Assembly (NCBI GenBank): GCA_913062645.1
Contig: CAJXVW010000001.1
Coordinates: 868,001-932,000, forward strand
DNA: 64,000 nt
Reading direction: 5' to 3'
Source: an uncultured Mycoplasmatota bacterium
GTDB lineage: Bacteria > Bacillota_I > Bacilli_A > Izemoplasmatales > Izemoplasmataceae
Positions 19,396 to 28,811 of the stretch are shown here, piece after piece. The translations under genes were made by a program, and so were the position numbers. Every line of letters begins with the position of its first letter. Position 1 is the stretch's first letter. The notes below the pieces were generated by a model, which worked only from the letters and a program-made list of their open reading frames with translations, ran no database searches and had not been told where the DNA came from.

Positions 19396-19625
19396 TGTTA
19401 TAAACGATGACGAGGACACGTCATGACGATCGTGGTTTTTGACAGAGACCAAGGGTGCTGAGAACTTGGAAAAACACCGTCGTGATATCCCCTTCGAGTT
19501 CGCTTTCCGAATCCAGTAGGATGGCGCGTCTCTCCGCGTTAAGGAGCACGAGGGCCCGGGCAACCGGGAACCAAGGTGGTACCGCGGACTACACGTTCGT
19601 CCTTGTTTGAGGACGAGCTTTTTTT
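19396..19625 (+). ncRNA. T-box riboswitch controlling ileS
   Basis: The 5' leader has the complete T-box layout: a long stem I with GGTGCTGAGA (19454-19463), then the T-box core AAGGTGGTACCGCGG at 19573-19587, then a terminator hairpin at 19595-19625. The core UGGU would pair with the ACCA end of uncharged tRNA. An AUC triplet at 19487-19489 is a candidate isoleucine specifier, matching the downstream ileS; its exact place in the specifier loop was not modelled. Uncharged tRNA-Ile should favour read-through. Confidence 0.95.
19595..19625 (+). terminator. T-box-controlled terminator
   Basis: GTTCGTCCTT-GTTT-GAGGACGAGC is a 10-bp stem with two GU pairs, followed by seven T. It is the OFF structure of the T-box. 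Confidence 0.9.
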
Positions 19626-19647
19626 ATACCAATTAGGAGTGATACAG

Positions 19648-22383
19648 ATGGCAAATGACTACAAACAAACCCTGAACATGCCAAAAACCGATTTTCCGAT
19701 GCGGGGCAATCTCGGCAAGAATGAGCCGAAGATGCAGTTGGATTGGGAGGCGCTGAACCTCTACGAGAAGCGCCTCAAGAAGAACGAAGGGAACACCGAA
19801 TACGTGCTCCACGACGGACCGCCATACGCCAACGGCGACATCCACATCGGCCACGCGATGAACAAGATCCTCAAAGACGTCGTGCTCCGTTACAAGAGCA
19901 TGAAGGGCTTTTACACGCGCTATGTGCCGGGTTGGGATACGCACGGACTGCCGATTGAAACGGCGCTCGTCAAAACCAAGAAAGTCAATCGCAATCTGAT
20001 CGAGAAGGTCGATTTTCGCAAGATGTGCTACGACTACGCCGTCGAACAGGTCGCGATTCAGAAGGACCAGTTCAAACGCCTCGGCATTCTCGGTGAATGG
20101 GACAACCCCTACGTCACCTACCAGCCGAAGTACGAAGCTTCCCAGCTCCGTGTCTTTGCCGACATGGTCGAAAAAGGTCTGATCTTCAAGGGTCTGAAGC
20201 CGATTTTCTGGTCTCCATCCAGTGAAACCGCATTGGCCGAAGCCGAAATCGAGTACCACGACAAAACCTCGCCGTCGATCTACGCCGGCATGGAATGCGT
20301 CGACAACAAGGGCCTCGTCGATTTTGACTTCCAGTTCATGATTTGGACAACCACGCCGTGGACCATCCCCGCCAACCTGGCGATCGCCGTCGGCGACGGC
20401 ATCCTCTATTCGTTCATCAAGGTCGACGGTGAGTCCGTCTATTTGGTCGCGACCGAATTGATTCAGGAACTCAAGGCCAAACTGGGCTGGACGACCGTCG
20501 AAGAACTCAAGGACGTCAAAGGTTGGGAACTCGAAGGAATGACCTACAAACACCCGCTGTATGATCGCGTCAGCCCGATCGTACTCGGTCATCACGTACA
20601 GACCGAAGGCGGCACCGGACTCGTCCACACCGCCCCGGGACACGGGGAAGACGACTTCCTGATCGGCCAGAATTACGGCCTCGACATTCTTTGTCCGGTC
20701 GACGAACGCGGCTACATGACCGCCGAAGCAGGGCCGTACGAAGGTGAATTCATCGAAGACTGCAACGACAGCGTAATCCGTGATCTGAAGTTGGGCGGAT
20801 ACTTGCTTCTGACGGAACCCTATGTTCATAGTTACCCCCATGACTGGCGCACCAAGAAACCGGTCATCTTCCGCGCCACCGCCCAGTGGTTCGCATCAAT
20901 CGAATCACTCAAGGATGACATGATCAACGAGATCAAGAACGTCGAATGGTTCCCCAAATGGGGAGAAGTACGGATGGAAAACATGGTCAAGGACCGTCAG
21001 GCCTGGTGCATCAGCCGGCAACGCACCTGGGGCGTGCCGATTCCCGTGTTCTACAACGAAGACGGCAGTGAAATCCTCGACAAGGACGTCATTCTCCATG
21101 TCGCCGACATCGTCGAGACGGAAGGCACCAACGCCTGGTACGAAAAAGAAGCGGCGGACTTGCTTCCCGAAGGCTACACCAATCCCGCCAGTCCCAACGG
21201 CCAGTTCCGCAAGGAAACCGACATTCTCGACGTTTGGTTTGACAGCGGCACCAGTCACCAAGGCGGCATGACCGACTTCGGACTGCCCTATCCAAGCGAT
21301 CTCTATCTGGAAGGCAGCGATCAATACCGCGGTTGGTTCAACAGCAGTCTCTCGACCGGCGTCGCCCACCTCGGCAAGAGTCCTTACAAGACCTGCGTGA
21401 CACATGGCTTCGTCCTCGACGGCGATGGTCGCAAAATGTCGAAATCCCTCGGCAACGTCGTCGATCCGCTCAAAATCATCAACCAGATGGGAGCCGACAT
21501 CTTGCGTCTGTGGGTTGCGAGCGTCGACTATCAATCGGACGTCCGCATCTCCAATGACATGATGAAACAAGTCAGCGAATCGTATCGCAAGATCCGCAAC
21601 ACGATCCGCTTCATGCTCGGCAACCTGTTCGACTTCAATCCGGCTACGGACGCCGTTGCGTTCGAAGACTTGAACGAAGTGGACAAGTACGTGAGACTGA
21701 AACTGGACAATCTTGTTCGCGATGCGCTCAATCATTATGATAACTTCGAGTTTGACGCCGTATATCGAGACATAACCAATTTCGTAACGAGAGAAATGAG
21801 TGCGTTCTATCTCGATTTCACCAAAGACATCCTGTACATCGAACAGCCCGATGCGCACGATCGTCGCAGCGTCCAGACGGTCCTCTATGACGGTACGCGG
21901 ATTCTGCTGCAACTGTTAACGCCGTTCTTGCCGCACACGACGCATGAGGCATATCTCCACCTGCCGCATCATGCGGAAGACAATGTCTATCTCGAGAACA
22001 TGCCGACTCCGCTCGATGTCGACGGCGGCGATCTGCTCGCCAAGTACGACCGCTTCATGCAAGTTCGCGACAACATCAACAAGGCGCTTGAAGAAGCGCG
22101 CAACAAACAGATCATCGGCAAGAGTTTCGCCGCCAAGCTTACACTGTATCCGAACGACGACGTCCAGGAGCTGCTCGATGGCATCGACGCCAATCTCGGC
22201 CAGCTGTTCATCGTCAGCCAACTGGAAATCGCGACCGAAGGAAGCGGCGAATACGAGTTCGCCAACCTCTCGGTTGACGTTGCCAAGGCCGACGGCGACA
22301 CCTGCGACCGTTGCTGGCAGGTCGTCGATCACACCCATGACGGACTGTGTCATCGCTGCCAGGCAGTCGTGGACCAACAATAA
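19648..22383 (+). CDS. ileS: Isoleucyl-tRNA synthetase
   Basis: A class I synthetase of 911 residues that charges tRNA-Ile. HIGH is at residues 66-69 and KMSKS at about 596-600; an editing (CP1) domain lies between (WTTTPWTIPANL, GTGLVHTAPGHGEDD). A C-terminal zinc site CDRCW...CHRC begins near residue 886, so this is the bacterial type with a C-terminal zinc finger. The ATG at 19648 follows TAGGAGTGA; a longer reading from 19576 would start inside the T-box and is rejected. A terminator follows directly, so no lspA is co-transcribed. Confidence 0.98.
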   Translation: MANDYKQTLNMPKTDFPMRGNLGKNEPKMQLDWEALNLYEKRLKKNEGNTEYVLHDGPPYANGDIHIGHAMNKILKDVVLRYKSMKGFYTRYVPGWDTHGLPIETALVKTKKVNRNLIEKVDFRKMCYDYAVEQVAIQKDQFKRLGILGEWDNPYVTYQPKYEASQLRVFADMVEKGLIFKGLKPIFWSPSSETALAEAEIEYHDKTSPSIYAGMECVDNKGLVDFDFQFMIWTTTPWTIPANLAIAVGDGILYSFIKVDGESVYLVATELIQELKAKLGWTTVEELKDVKGWELEGMTYKHPLYDRVSPIVLGHHVQTEGGTGLVHTAPGHGEDDFLIGQNYGLDILCPVDERGYMTAEAGPYEGEFIEDCNDSVIRDLKLGGYLLLTEPYVHSYPHDWRTKKPVIFRATAQWFASIESLKDDMINEIKNVEWFPKWGEVRMENMVKDRQAWCISRQRTWGVPIPVFYNEDGSEILDKDVILHVADIVETEGTNAWYEKEAADLLPEGYTNPASPNGQFRKETDILDVWFDSGTSHQGGMTDFGLPYPSDLYLEGSDQYRGWFNSSLSTGVAHLGKSPYKTCVTHGFVLDGDGRKMSKSLGNVVDPLKIINQMGADILRLWVASVDYQSDVRISNDMMKQVSESYRKIRNTIRFMLGNLFDFNPATDAVAFEDLNEVDKYVRLKLDNLVRDALNHYDNFEFDAVYRDITNFVTREMSAFYLDFTKDILYIEQPDAHDRRSVQTVLYDGTRILLQLLTPFLPHTTHEAYLHLPHHAEDNVYLENMPTPLDVDGGDLLAKYDRFMQVRDNINKALEEARNKQIIGKSFAAKLTLYPNDDVQELLDGIDANLGQLFIVSQLEIATEGSGEYEFANLSVDVAKADGDTCDRCWQVVDHTHDGLCHRCQAVVDQQ

Positions 22384-22387
22384 CCGC

Positions 22388-22412
22388 AAAGACCCGGAAA
22401 CGGGTCTTTTTT
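22388..22412 (+). terminator. Terminator of ileS
   Basis: AAAGACCCG-GAAA-CGGGTCTTT followed by TTT is a strong hairpin with a GNRA loop. Confidence 0.9.
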
Positions 22413-22433
22413 GTATGTTTTCATACAAAAGCA

Positions 22434-22461
22434 TTGATTAACATGTCGGAAGTGGTACAAT
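22434..22461 (+). promoter_or_regulatory. Promoter of the YczE-deoC-deoD operon
   Basis: TTGATT (22434-22439) and TACAAT (22456-22461) are 16 bases apart, with TGG making an extended -10. Confidence 0.55.
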
Positions 22462-22497
22462 GTAATGTGATACAAATCCCCACCACGAGGTTGTTCG

Positions 22498-23172
22498 ATG
22501 AATACGAGACACATCATCCTGTCCCGGAAGAACGTCGCCTACTATCTGCTCGGATTCGTGGTTCTCGGCTTGGCCGTGAACATCATGAACACGTCCGGAT
22601 TGGGCGTTGGCGCTTGGGACACCGTGACCATCAACTTGCGTTCGTTCTTCCAGATCAAGGTCGGCTGGGAGTTTGTTTCCATCGGCATGATGTCACTGCT
22701 TGTCAGTTCGATCGTTTTCACGATCGTGATGCTCTATCGCAAGGACAAGCGCCTGGTCTTCATGCTTGTGCCGATCGCCCTGGTGGCCGTGTTCATCGAC
22801 ATCTGGTACTTTCTCCTGTTCGAACCGATCGAACTGCAGCAGATCGCCTGGCAATTGGCGTTCTACGTCACGGGATCACTGTTGTTGCCGCTCGGTCTGA
22901 CGCTGATTGTCAAATCAACGTTTCCGGCCTTCGTGTTCGACGAGTGGATGAAAGTCATTGTCGACATCACCAACGCCAACCGGATGTTGTATCCCAGATT
23001 GGCGATCGAAGCACTCGGCATCGCCATCGGCGCGGTGTTCGGATATCTTACGTTTTACGCCACCGAAGGCGATTTTGGAGCCGTTGACATCGGATCGTTC
23101 GTGTTCGCGCTGACACTCAGCCCGATCATGCACATGTGGTTCACGGTATTGAAGGTGAACCATCGTGGATAA
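22498..23172 (+). CDS. YczE/YitT-family integral membrane protein (first copy)
   Basis: A 224-residue membrane protein with about five helices. LGLAVNIMNTSGLGVGAWDTVT matches the LGVxxWD signature of YczE/YyaS-type proteins, and PAFVFDEWM is a second family-like motif. It is a divergent paralogue of the next gene, with which it overlaps by 8 bases. GAGG lies ahead of the ATG. The biochemical role is unknown; its operon with deoC and deoD might suggest transport linked to nucleosides, but that is inference. Confidence 0.85.
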   Translation: MNTRHIILSRKNVAYYLLGFVVLGLAVNIMNTSGLGVGAWDTVTINLRSFFQIKVGWEFVSIGMMSLLVSSIVFTIVMLYRKDKRLVFMLVPIALVAVFIDIWYFLLFEPIELQQIAWQLAFYVTGSLLLPLGLTLIVKSTFPAFVFDEWMKVIVDITNANRMLYPRLAIEALGIAIGAVFGYLTFYATEGDFGAVDIGSFVFALTLSPIMHMWFTVLKVNHRG

Positions 23173-23866
23173 CTTACACAACGAAGCGCTGACGCTGAAA
23201 GAGGAACTGAAACTGCTGTGGAAGGGACTGACCATCGGTCATTTGCTGTTGTACTTCCTCGGTATGGTGTTGATCGCCGCCGGCGTGGCATTGATGTTGC
23301 GCAGCAGCGTCGGTGTCAGCAGCTGGGACACGTTGCACTTCAGCTTGCAGGAACTCACCGGCATCAGTTTCGGCACGGCAATGCTGTTCACGGCCGTCAC
23401 GGCAACCGTTTTGACAATTGCACTGCAGAAGAACCTCAAATACCTGTTGATGCTGATTCCGATCGTCATGGTCGCGTTGTTCACCGATCTGTTCAACGAC
23501 AGATTGTTCGTTTCCGTCACCTTCGACACGTTGTTCGCCAACGTCGCCGGGTTCGCGCTCGGTCTGTCGATGTTGCCGCTGGGCGGCAGCATGCTGATCG
23601 TCTCGGGATTGCCTGCCGGCGTCTTCGATGAGTTCATGCTGGCGATCATGAAGGTGTTTCGGTCTAGCAATATCCCCTTGGTTCGTGCTATAATGGAACT
23701 AACCGTCGTCGTCTTGGCGATCGTACTCGGCTTTGCCGCTGGCATCGGCTTTGGCAAAGTCAGCATCGGTACCCTGATTTTCAGCCTAACGATCGGCTGG
23801 TACCTCAAAACCTATCTCAAACTGTTTGAAAGGATTGGCTGGTATGAACGTAAACAAACTGATTGA
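23165..23866 (+). CDS. YczE/YitT-family integral membrane protein (second copy)
   Basis: A 233-residue paralogue of the preceding gene, with [15 protein letters not shown] in place of GLGVGAWDTV and [10 protein letters not shown] in place of PAFVFDEWM. It starts with GTG at 23165, behind GAAGGTGA and inside the end of the first copy. The hydrophilic N-terminus ([18 protein letters not shown]) is longer than in the first copy. The 3' end overlaps deoC by 23 bases, so translation of the operon is tightly coupled. The tandem pair may form a heterodimer. Confidence 0.85.
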   Translation: MDNLHNEALTLKEELKLLWKGLTIGHLLLYFLGMVLIAAGVALMLRSSVGVSSWDTLHFSLQELTGISFGTAMLFTAVTATVLTIALQKNLKYLLMLIPIVMVALFTDLFNDRLFVSVTFDTLFANVAGFALGLSMLPLGGSMLIVSGLPAGVFDEFMLAIMKVFRSSNIPLVRAIMELTVVVLAIVLGFAAGIGFGKVSIGTLIFSLTIGWYLKTYLKLFERIGWYERKQTD

Positions 23867-24503
23867 TCACACCTATCTCAAAGCCTTCGGCACAAGCGCG
23901 GAAATCGACAAACTGATCGCGGAAGCGAAGGAGTTCGACTTCAAGAGCGTCTGCGTCAACCCGACCTGGGTGGCGAAAGCCCACGCTGCGCTTCGCGACA
24001 CCGACGTGCTCGTCTGCACGGTCATCGGCTTCCCACTTGGCGCCAACACGACCGCAACCAAAGTCTTCGAGACCACCGACGCGCTCAACAACGGCGCCGA
24101 CGAGATCGACATGGTGCTCAATGTCGGACATGTCAAGGAAGGACGTTACAACGACGTCCAGGCCGAAGTCGCCGCGATCAAGCAGGCGTGTGGCAATCAC
24201 ACCCTCAAGGTCATCCTCGAAACCTGCTATCTCGACAACGATGAAATCAAAAAAGCCAGCGAAGCTTGTTACCGAGCCGGCGCGGACTTTGTAAAAACCA
24301 GTACCGGTTTCGGTACCGGTGGTGCGACCACCGAAGCGGTTAACATAATGAAGAACGTATTTCATGATCGCGAAGTCAAAGCCTCTGGCGGCGTCCGTAG
24401 CATCGACGACGTCAAGGCCATGGTAGAAGCCGGCGCAACTCGCATCGGCACATCAAGCGGCGTCAAGCTCGTGCAGGGCGAAACGTCCGACACCGACTAT
24501 TAG
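23844..24503 (+). CDS. deoC: Deoxyribose-phosphate aldolase DeoC
   Basis: DeoC cleaves 2-deoxyribose-5-phosphate to acetaldehyde and glyceraldehyde-3-phosphate, the last step of deoxynucleoside breakdown. The 219-residue protein has the Schiff-base lysine in [12 protein letters not shown] and the second active-site lysine in VKASGGVRS. The start is ATG 23844 ([14 protein letters not shown], the typical family N-terminus), inside the end of the membrane-protein gene. deoD follows 11 bases downstream. Confidence 0.97.
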   Translation: MNVNKLIDHTYLKAFGTSAEIDKLIAEAKEFDFKSVCVNPTWVAKAHAALRDTDVLVCTVIGFPLGANTTATKVFETTDALNNGADEIDMVLNVGHVKEGRYNDVQAEVAAIKQACGNHTLKVILETCYLDNDEIKKASEACYRAGADFVKTSTGFGTGGATTEAVNIMKNVFHDREVKASGGVRSIDDVKAMVEAGATRIGTSSGVKLVQGETSDTDY

Positions 24504-24514
24504 GAGGAACCGAT

Positions 24515-25225
24515 ATGGCAACCCCACACATCGCAGCAGACGTTGGCGAAATCGCCAAAACCGTCCTCATGCCCGGTGATCCGCTACGGGCCAAATTCAT
24601 TGCCGACACCTATCTCAAGGACGTCAAACGATTCAATACCGTACGCAACATGTTCGGCTACACCGGCACCTATCACGGCAAACCAATCAGCGTCATGGGC
24701 AGTGGCATGGGCATGCCGTCGATCGGCATCTACAGCTACGAACTCTTTCAATTCTTCGGCGTCGAACGGATCGTTCGCATCGGTAGCTGCGGCGCCTACA
24801 CCGCCGACTTGAACCTCTACGACGTGGTTCTCGCCGAATACGCATGGAGCGAGTCGACCTTCGCCCAGACACAGTCGGGCAGCAGTGAACCGATTCACAT
24901 CACCCATCCGTCCGCGGAACTCAATCGCGAGCTGGAACAGATCGCATCCAAACTCGACATTCCGATTCACAAGGGTCCGATCCATTCGTCCGACGTGTTC
25001 TATCGAACCAGTCTCGATCACGTCCAGGAGATTCACGCCGCCGAGGGCTGCCTCGCCGTCGAAATGGAATCGTTCGCCCTGTTTCACAACGCCAAGACGC
25101 TTGGCAAGCAGGCCGCTTGTCTCTTGACCGTCTCGGACAATTTGATCACCATGGAAGAAACCACCAGCGAGGAGCGCCAGAACGCCTTCACCAAGATGAT
25201 GGACATCGCGCTCGGGCTCGCTTGA
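24515..25225 (+). CDS. deoD: Purine nucleoside phosphorylase DeoD
   Basis: DeoD splits purine (deoxy)nucleosides with phosphate into base and (deoxy)ribose-1-phosphate. The 236-residue length fits the hexameric DeoD family. Seen are the N-terminal MATPHIAADVGEIAKTVLMPGDPLRA, GSGMGMPSIGIY, RIGSCGA, and EMESFAL with the substrate-binding glutamates. TAGGAGG lies just before the ATG. It closes the operon and is followed by a terminator. Confidence 0.97.
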   Translation: MATPHIAADVGEIAKTVLMPGDPLRAKFIADTYLKDVKRFNTVRNMFGYTGTYHGKPISVMGSGMGMPSIGIYSYELFQFFGVERIVRIGSCGAYTADLNLYDVVLAEYAWSESTFAQTQSGSSEPIHITHPSAELNRELEQIASKLDIPIHKGPIHSSDVFYRTSLDHVQEIHAAEGCLAVEMESFALFHNAKTLGKQAACLLTVSDNLITMEETTSEERQNAFTKMMDIALGLA

Positions 25226-25248
25226 ATCCAACCGACCGCAACACTACC

Positions 25249-25271
25249 AAAAAGTGCGCGAGCACTTTTTT
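25249..25271 (+). terminator. Terminator of the deoC-deoD operon
   Basis: AAAAAGTGC-GCGA-GCACTTTTT followed by T. The peptidase genes start 13 bases later with no obvious promoter of their own, so some read-through may feed them. Confidence 0.85.
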
Positions 25272-25283
25272 AGGATGATGACG

Positions 25284-26537
25284 ATGAAGATTACCCACAG
25301 CACCCATCCCGGATACCGGCTGAATCTCGGCATGACCCCCGTATTCAAAACCGTGCGCATCCAACTCAGTTTCCTGGGTGACCTCAGTGCGGACACCGTA
25401 ACGGCCCGCGCGCTGGTTCCCTACATCCTCAAGGCAACCTGTGAGAAATACCCATCACGGCGCGCCCTGACGACCCAGCTGGAACAGATGTATGCCGCCA
25501 GTTTCGGCGCCGGCGTCAAGAAAATCGGTCTCACTCAGGAGATCGTGTTTGACTTGACAATTCTTCACAATCGGTATGCGTTGGGCTTTGACAATCTCTT
25601 GCAGGACGCATTCGAACTGTTGTCGGAACTGTTGTTCCGGCCACGCTTCAGCGATGTCATCTTCCGCGAAGAAGTGCGGTTGTTGCAGGAATACTTCGAC
25701 AGCCAGTACGACAACAAGATGCGGTATGCGATTCAATCGCTGTATGACAACATGTACGAGGACGAACCCTATCGCCTGCAACCGCTCGGACAAGCCGACG
25801 ACCTGGCATCAATCACGCTCGATGACGTCAAGCAGGCGTATCATGCGATGCTTGCCGAAGATGCCATTCACATCAACGTCGTTGGCGATGTCGATGCAGC
25901 TGAAATCAAGGATCTGATTGACACCCATTTGCCGTTTGGAGCCCGCTCCAAACCAATCACGGCGCTCGATCAATCACCGAAACCAAAGCGTGCAAACCGG
26001 CTGATCGCCGAAACGCAAGATGTCCTCCAGGGCAAGATTGCGCTCGGTTTTCAACTCCCCGTCTATTACACGACCGACGACTACTATGCCGCGGTCGTCT
26101 ACAACATGCTGCTGGGCGGTGGCTCGGAAAGCCTGCTCTTCAAACGCATTCGCGAAGAACTTAATCTCGTCTATTTCATTGGCTCCGCCTACGACCAGTA
26201 CAAGGGCTCGCTGATGATTTACGGTGGCATCGACACCGCCGCTTACGAGGAGGTACAAGTGGAAATCACAACCGTGATGGAGGCGATCGCAACCGGCGAC
26301 TTTGACGATGCGGCGCTCGCCATCACCAAGCAGGTTCTGATCAACAATCTCATCGAATCGTTTGATTCCCAGGGCGCGATGATCGGCCGCATCAATCACC
26401 TTTCAATATTCAACAAGACGTTTGACACCAAAGCCCTGATCGCTCGCGTCGAAGCGATTGACAAGGACGATGTCGCCAAGATTGCCCGGCTTGTCCAAGC
26501 CGACACCTCATTCTTCCTGAAGGGGGTAACACCATGA
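25284..26537 (+). CDS. ymfF: M16-family peptidase-like protein without catalytic motif (YmfF type)
   Basis: A 417-residue protein of the insulinase fold. The HxxEH zinc motif is absent where expected in the first half, so it is probably a non-catalytic partner of the next gene, as is usual for YmfF/YmfH pairs. GKIALGFQLPVYYTTDDYYAAVVYN and GGGSESLLFKRIREELNLVY are M16 features. The start is ATG 25284, nine bases behind AGG; ATG 25275 and 25278 are possible. The stop overlaps the start of the partner gene (ATGA). Confidence 0.9.
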   Translation: MKITHSTHPGYRLNLGMTPVFKTVRIQLSFLGDLSADTVTARALVPYILKATCEKYPSRRALTTQLEQMYAASFGAGVKKIGLTQEIVFDLTILHNRYALGFDNLLQDAFELLSELLFRPRFSDVIFREEVRLLQEYFDSQYDNKMRYAIQSLYDNMYEDEPYRLQPLGQADDLASITLDDVKQAYHAMLAEDAIHINVVGDVDAAEIKDLIDTHLPFGARSKPITALDQSPKPKRANRLIAETQDVLQGKIALGFQLPVYYTTDDYYAAVVYNMLLGGGSESLLFKRIREELNLVYFIGSAYDQYKGSLMIYGGIDTAAYEEVQVEITTVMEAIATGDFDDAALAITKQVLINNLIESFDSQGAMIGRINHLSIFNKTFDTKALIARVEAIDKDDVAKIARLVQADTSFFLKGVTP

Positions 26538-27805
26538 CGACCAAACAGTTCACATCCCTGGATGAAACGGTCCATCGCCATGTGTTCGCCAACGGATTGA
26601 CGATGTACGTCCTGCCCAAACAAGGGTTTCATCGGACCTATGTCACACTGTCGACGCCACTCGGTTCGAACGTGACCACGATTACGACCCCGGCCGGCAC
26701 CAAGACGCTGCCCGCCGGTATCGCTCATTTTCTTGAACACAAGCTCTTCGACCAGGATGGCACCGACGTGTCCGAGCGGTTCGCCACCACCGGCGCGCGG
26801 GTCAACGCGTACACGATGAACAATCGCACGACCTATTTGTTTTCGTGCACCAAGGATCTCGATCGGAATCTCGCGACGCTGCTCGATTTCGTCTTCCATC
26901 CGACCTTCACCGACGCCGGTGTCGCCAAAGAAATCGACATCATCACCCAGGAAATCAACATGTACCAAGACGACGCCAACACGATGATCTATATGGGCGC
27001 CTTGCAGAACTTGTACCATCACCATCCGGTGAAGACCGACATACTCGGCACCGCCGACTCGATTGCGACAATCACCAAGGAGCTTTTGTACGACGTTCAT
27101 GACGTGTTCTATCATCCCGACAACATGGTGTTGTTCGTCACCGGCAACATCCATCCCGATCAAGCCATCGAGATGGTCGCGAAACACCTCAAGGACTCTC
27201 CTGCCAGCGGGCGGCATTCGCTGGTGCCCGCACCCCAGGAACCGCCTTTCGTGGCCCGCGCCCACGATGATAAAACGATGGATGTCGCGATGCCCAACGC
27301 CGTGCTCGGCATCAAGCTGAATTGCACCGACGACGTTGATTTGATGCGCACCGAACTAATTTACTCGATCACCCTCGATCTGCTGTTCGGCAAAAGCACC
27401 GCCAATCATGAAACGTTGCTCGAAGCCTCGTTGATCAACGATTCGTTCGGCATCGACATCACGATCGAACGCGATTACGGTTTCGTGTTGATCGGTGGCA
27501 ACACCCGCCATCCTGAACAACTGATCGAAACGATGAAGACGATGCTCACCAAAAACGGCCTTGACACCGATCATTTCCGACGCACCAAACGGCAGATCGT
27601 CGGCAGTTTCATTCAAGCCTTGAACAGCCTCGAATACATTGCTCATCAGTTCACCAAATACCACTATCTCGATACATCGCTGTTCCGTATTCTCGACGTC
27701 GCCGCCACGATCACCGCCGAGGACGTGATCACCGCCACCGCCTGCCTGAGCGATCCCAACACCTGGACCAGTTACGTAATCCGACCCAAACAAAAAGACG
27801 ACTGA
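26534..27805 (+). CDS. ymfH: M16-family zinc peptidase (YmfH type)
   Basis: A 423-residue insulinase-family peptidase. The zinc motif HFLEH is in GIAHFLEHKLFD near residue 66, with the downstream glutamate region DIITQEINMYQDD. It forms a pair with the inactive homologue upstream through a 4-base overlap. Firmicute orthologues are thought to process peptides, but the substrate here is unknown. The TGA stop is the loop of its terminator. Confidence 0.93.
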   Translation: MTTKQFTSLDETVHRHVFANGLTMYVLPKQGFHRTYVTLSTPLGSNVTTITTPAGTKTLPAGIAHFLEHKLFDQDGTDVSERFATTGARVNAYTMNNRTTYLFSCTKDLDRNLATLLDFVFHPTFTDAGVAKEIDIITQEINMYQDDANTMIYMGALQNLYHHHPVKTDILGTADSIATITKELLYDVHDVFYHPDNMVLFVTGNIHPDQAIEMVAKHLKDSPASGRHSLVPAPQEPPFVARAHDDKTMDVAMPNAVLGIKLNCTDDVDLMRTELIYSITLDLLFGKSTANHETLLEASLINDSFGIDITIERDYGFVLIGGNTRHPEQLIETMKTMLTKNGLDTDHFRRTKRQIVGSFIQALNSLEYIAHQFTKYHYLDTSLFRILDVAATITAEDVITATACLSDPNTWTSYVIRPKQKDD

Positions 27806-27818
27806 GTCGTCTTTTTTT
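27792..27818. terminator. Bidirectional terminator between ymfH and the hydrolase
   Basis: AAAAAGACGAC-TGA-GTCGTCTTTTT is a perfect 11-bp stem with A and T runs on both sides. The stop codon TGA forms the three-base loop. Confidence 0.9.
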
Positions 27819-27831
27819 GTGATGGTTTATC

Positions 27832-28764
27832 TTAGGAGACGCTGCGGATCATCCAGTCGCCGATCGAGCGGTAGTGTGCTTCGCGTTCGATCGCGTTGAT
27901 GATTTCATGACGGGTATTGTTGAGAATCGTGTACTTGACGTTGGAATACCCGCAATCGTGATACATGTTGTATAGTTGTTTGACGTCGGCGCCGTATTTC
28001 CCGAGCCCGTCCAGCTCGCCGCTCATGAAGTAAATGGCGGTGGATGAAGCGCTTTCCTTGATGCGCTGTTTGTCCTGGATTTCCGGGAGGAACGTCAAGA
28101 TGTCCTTTTGCGCGCCGATTGTCATCGGCTTGCCGCACAGCGGATCATTCTTGAAGGCGTTGATGATCTGACGGTCCTGGCTGATCCATTCGACGCGTTC
28201 GTTGATGATCCCGTTTTTGCGCATGCTGCGGATGTGACCGTCCATGATGCGACGGTTGAAGAAGCGGCTGACGTGGTGATCGCCTTTGATTTTGGCGATG
28301 ATCGTCGCCAGCAGTCTCGCCAGTTGCAACTGCAGCGGCGAGAACAGCCCGGTGCCGCTGAAGAGCGCGGCGTCGTAGCGGCGATGATCGAAGAGAATCG
28401 CATAGCGCCCGATGAAACTACCGAGCGAGTGGGCGAACATCACGACTTTCAGATCGGGGTAGTGTTCGGCGATGAAGTCGCGGACTGTCTTGACCCCTTC
28501 GTAAACCTTGTGAAAGCCGATTGAACTGTCGAAGTAGACGGCCTCTTCGTCGACGGCGTTCTTGCCGTGTCCGAGCATGTCATTGCCGATTACGTGAAAG
28601 CCCAAAGAATTCAGATACTGCGCAAAGTGGTCATAGCGTTCCATGTACTCGCCGGCACCATGAATAATCATCACCACACCTTTCGGTTTGGTGGCGTCGG
28701 TTTCCCATAAATAGGTGTGCAGTTTGTGTTCGTACGGATCTGTGAGCGTGAATTCCTGTTTCAT
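27832..28764 (-). CDS. Alpha/beta hydrolase, monoacylglycerol lipase/lysophospholipase-like
   Basis: A 310-residue soluble serine hydrolase. HGAGEYMERYDHFAQYL (oxyanion region, residue 35 on) and the nucleophile AHSLGS (about S113) match the lysophospholipase/monoacylglycerol lipase group. The acid is probably in SGELDGLG and the histidine in NTRHEIINA. AGGAAGGTGA lies ahead of the ATG. It diverges from glycerol kinase, which could use glycerol freed from glycerides; this link is inference. Confidence 0.88.
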   Translation of the reverse strand: MKQEFTLTDPYEHKLHTYLWETDATKPKGVVMIIHGAGEYMERYDHFAQYLNSLGFHVIGNDMLGHGKNAVDEEAVYFDSSIGFHKVYEGVKTVRDFIAEHYPDLKVVMFAHSLGSFIGRYAILFDHRRYDAALFSGTGLFSPLQLQLARLLATIIAKIKGDHHVSRFFNRRIMDGHIRSMRKNGIINERVEWISQDRQIINAFKNDPLCGKPMTIGAQKDILTFLPEIQDKQRIKESASSTAIYFMSGELDGLGKYGADVKQLYNMYHDCGYSNVKYTILNNTRHEIINAIEREAHYRSIGDWMIRSVS

Positions 28765-28785
28765 GTGATCACCTTCCTAGTCAAT

Positions 28786-28794
28786 ATTATACCA
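28786..28794 (-). promoter_or_regulatory. Extended -10 promoter of the hydrolase
   Basis: The minus strand reads TGGTATAAT about 22 bases ahead of the ATG; no good -35 is seen. Confidence 0.5.
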
Positions 28795-28811
28795 CATTTT
28801 CGGGAAATCCA

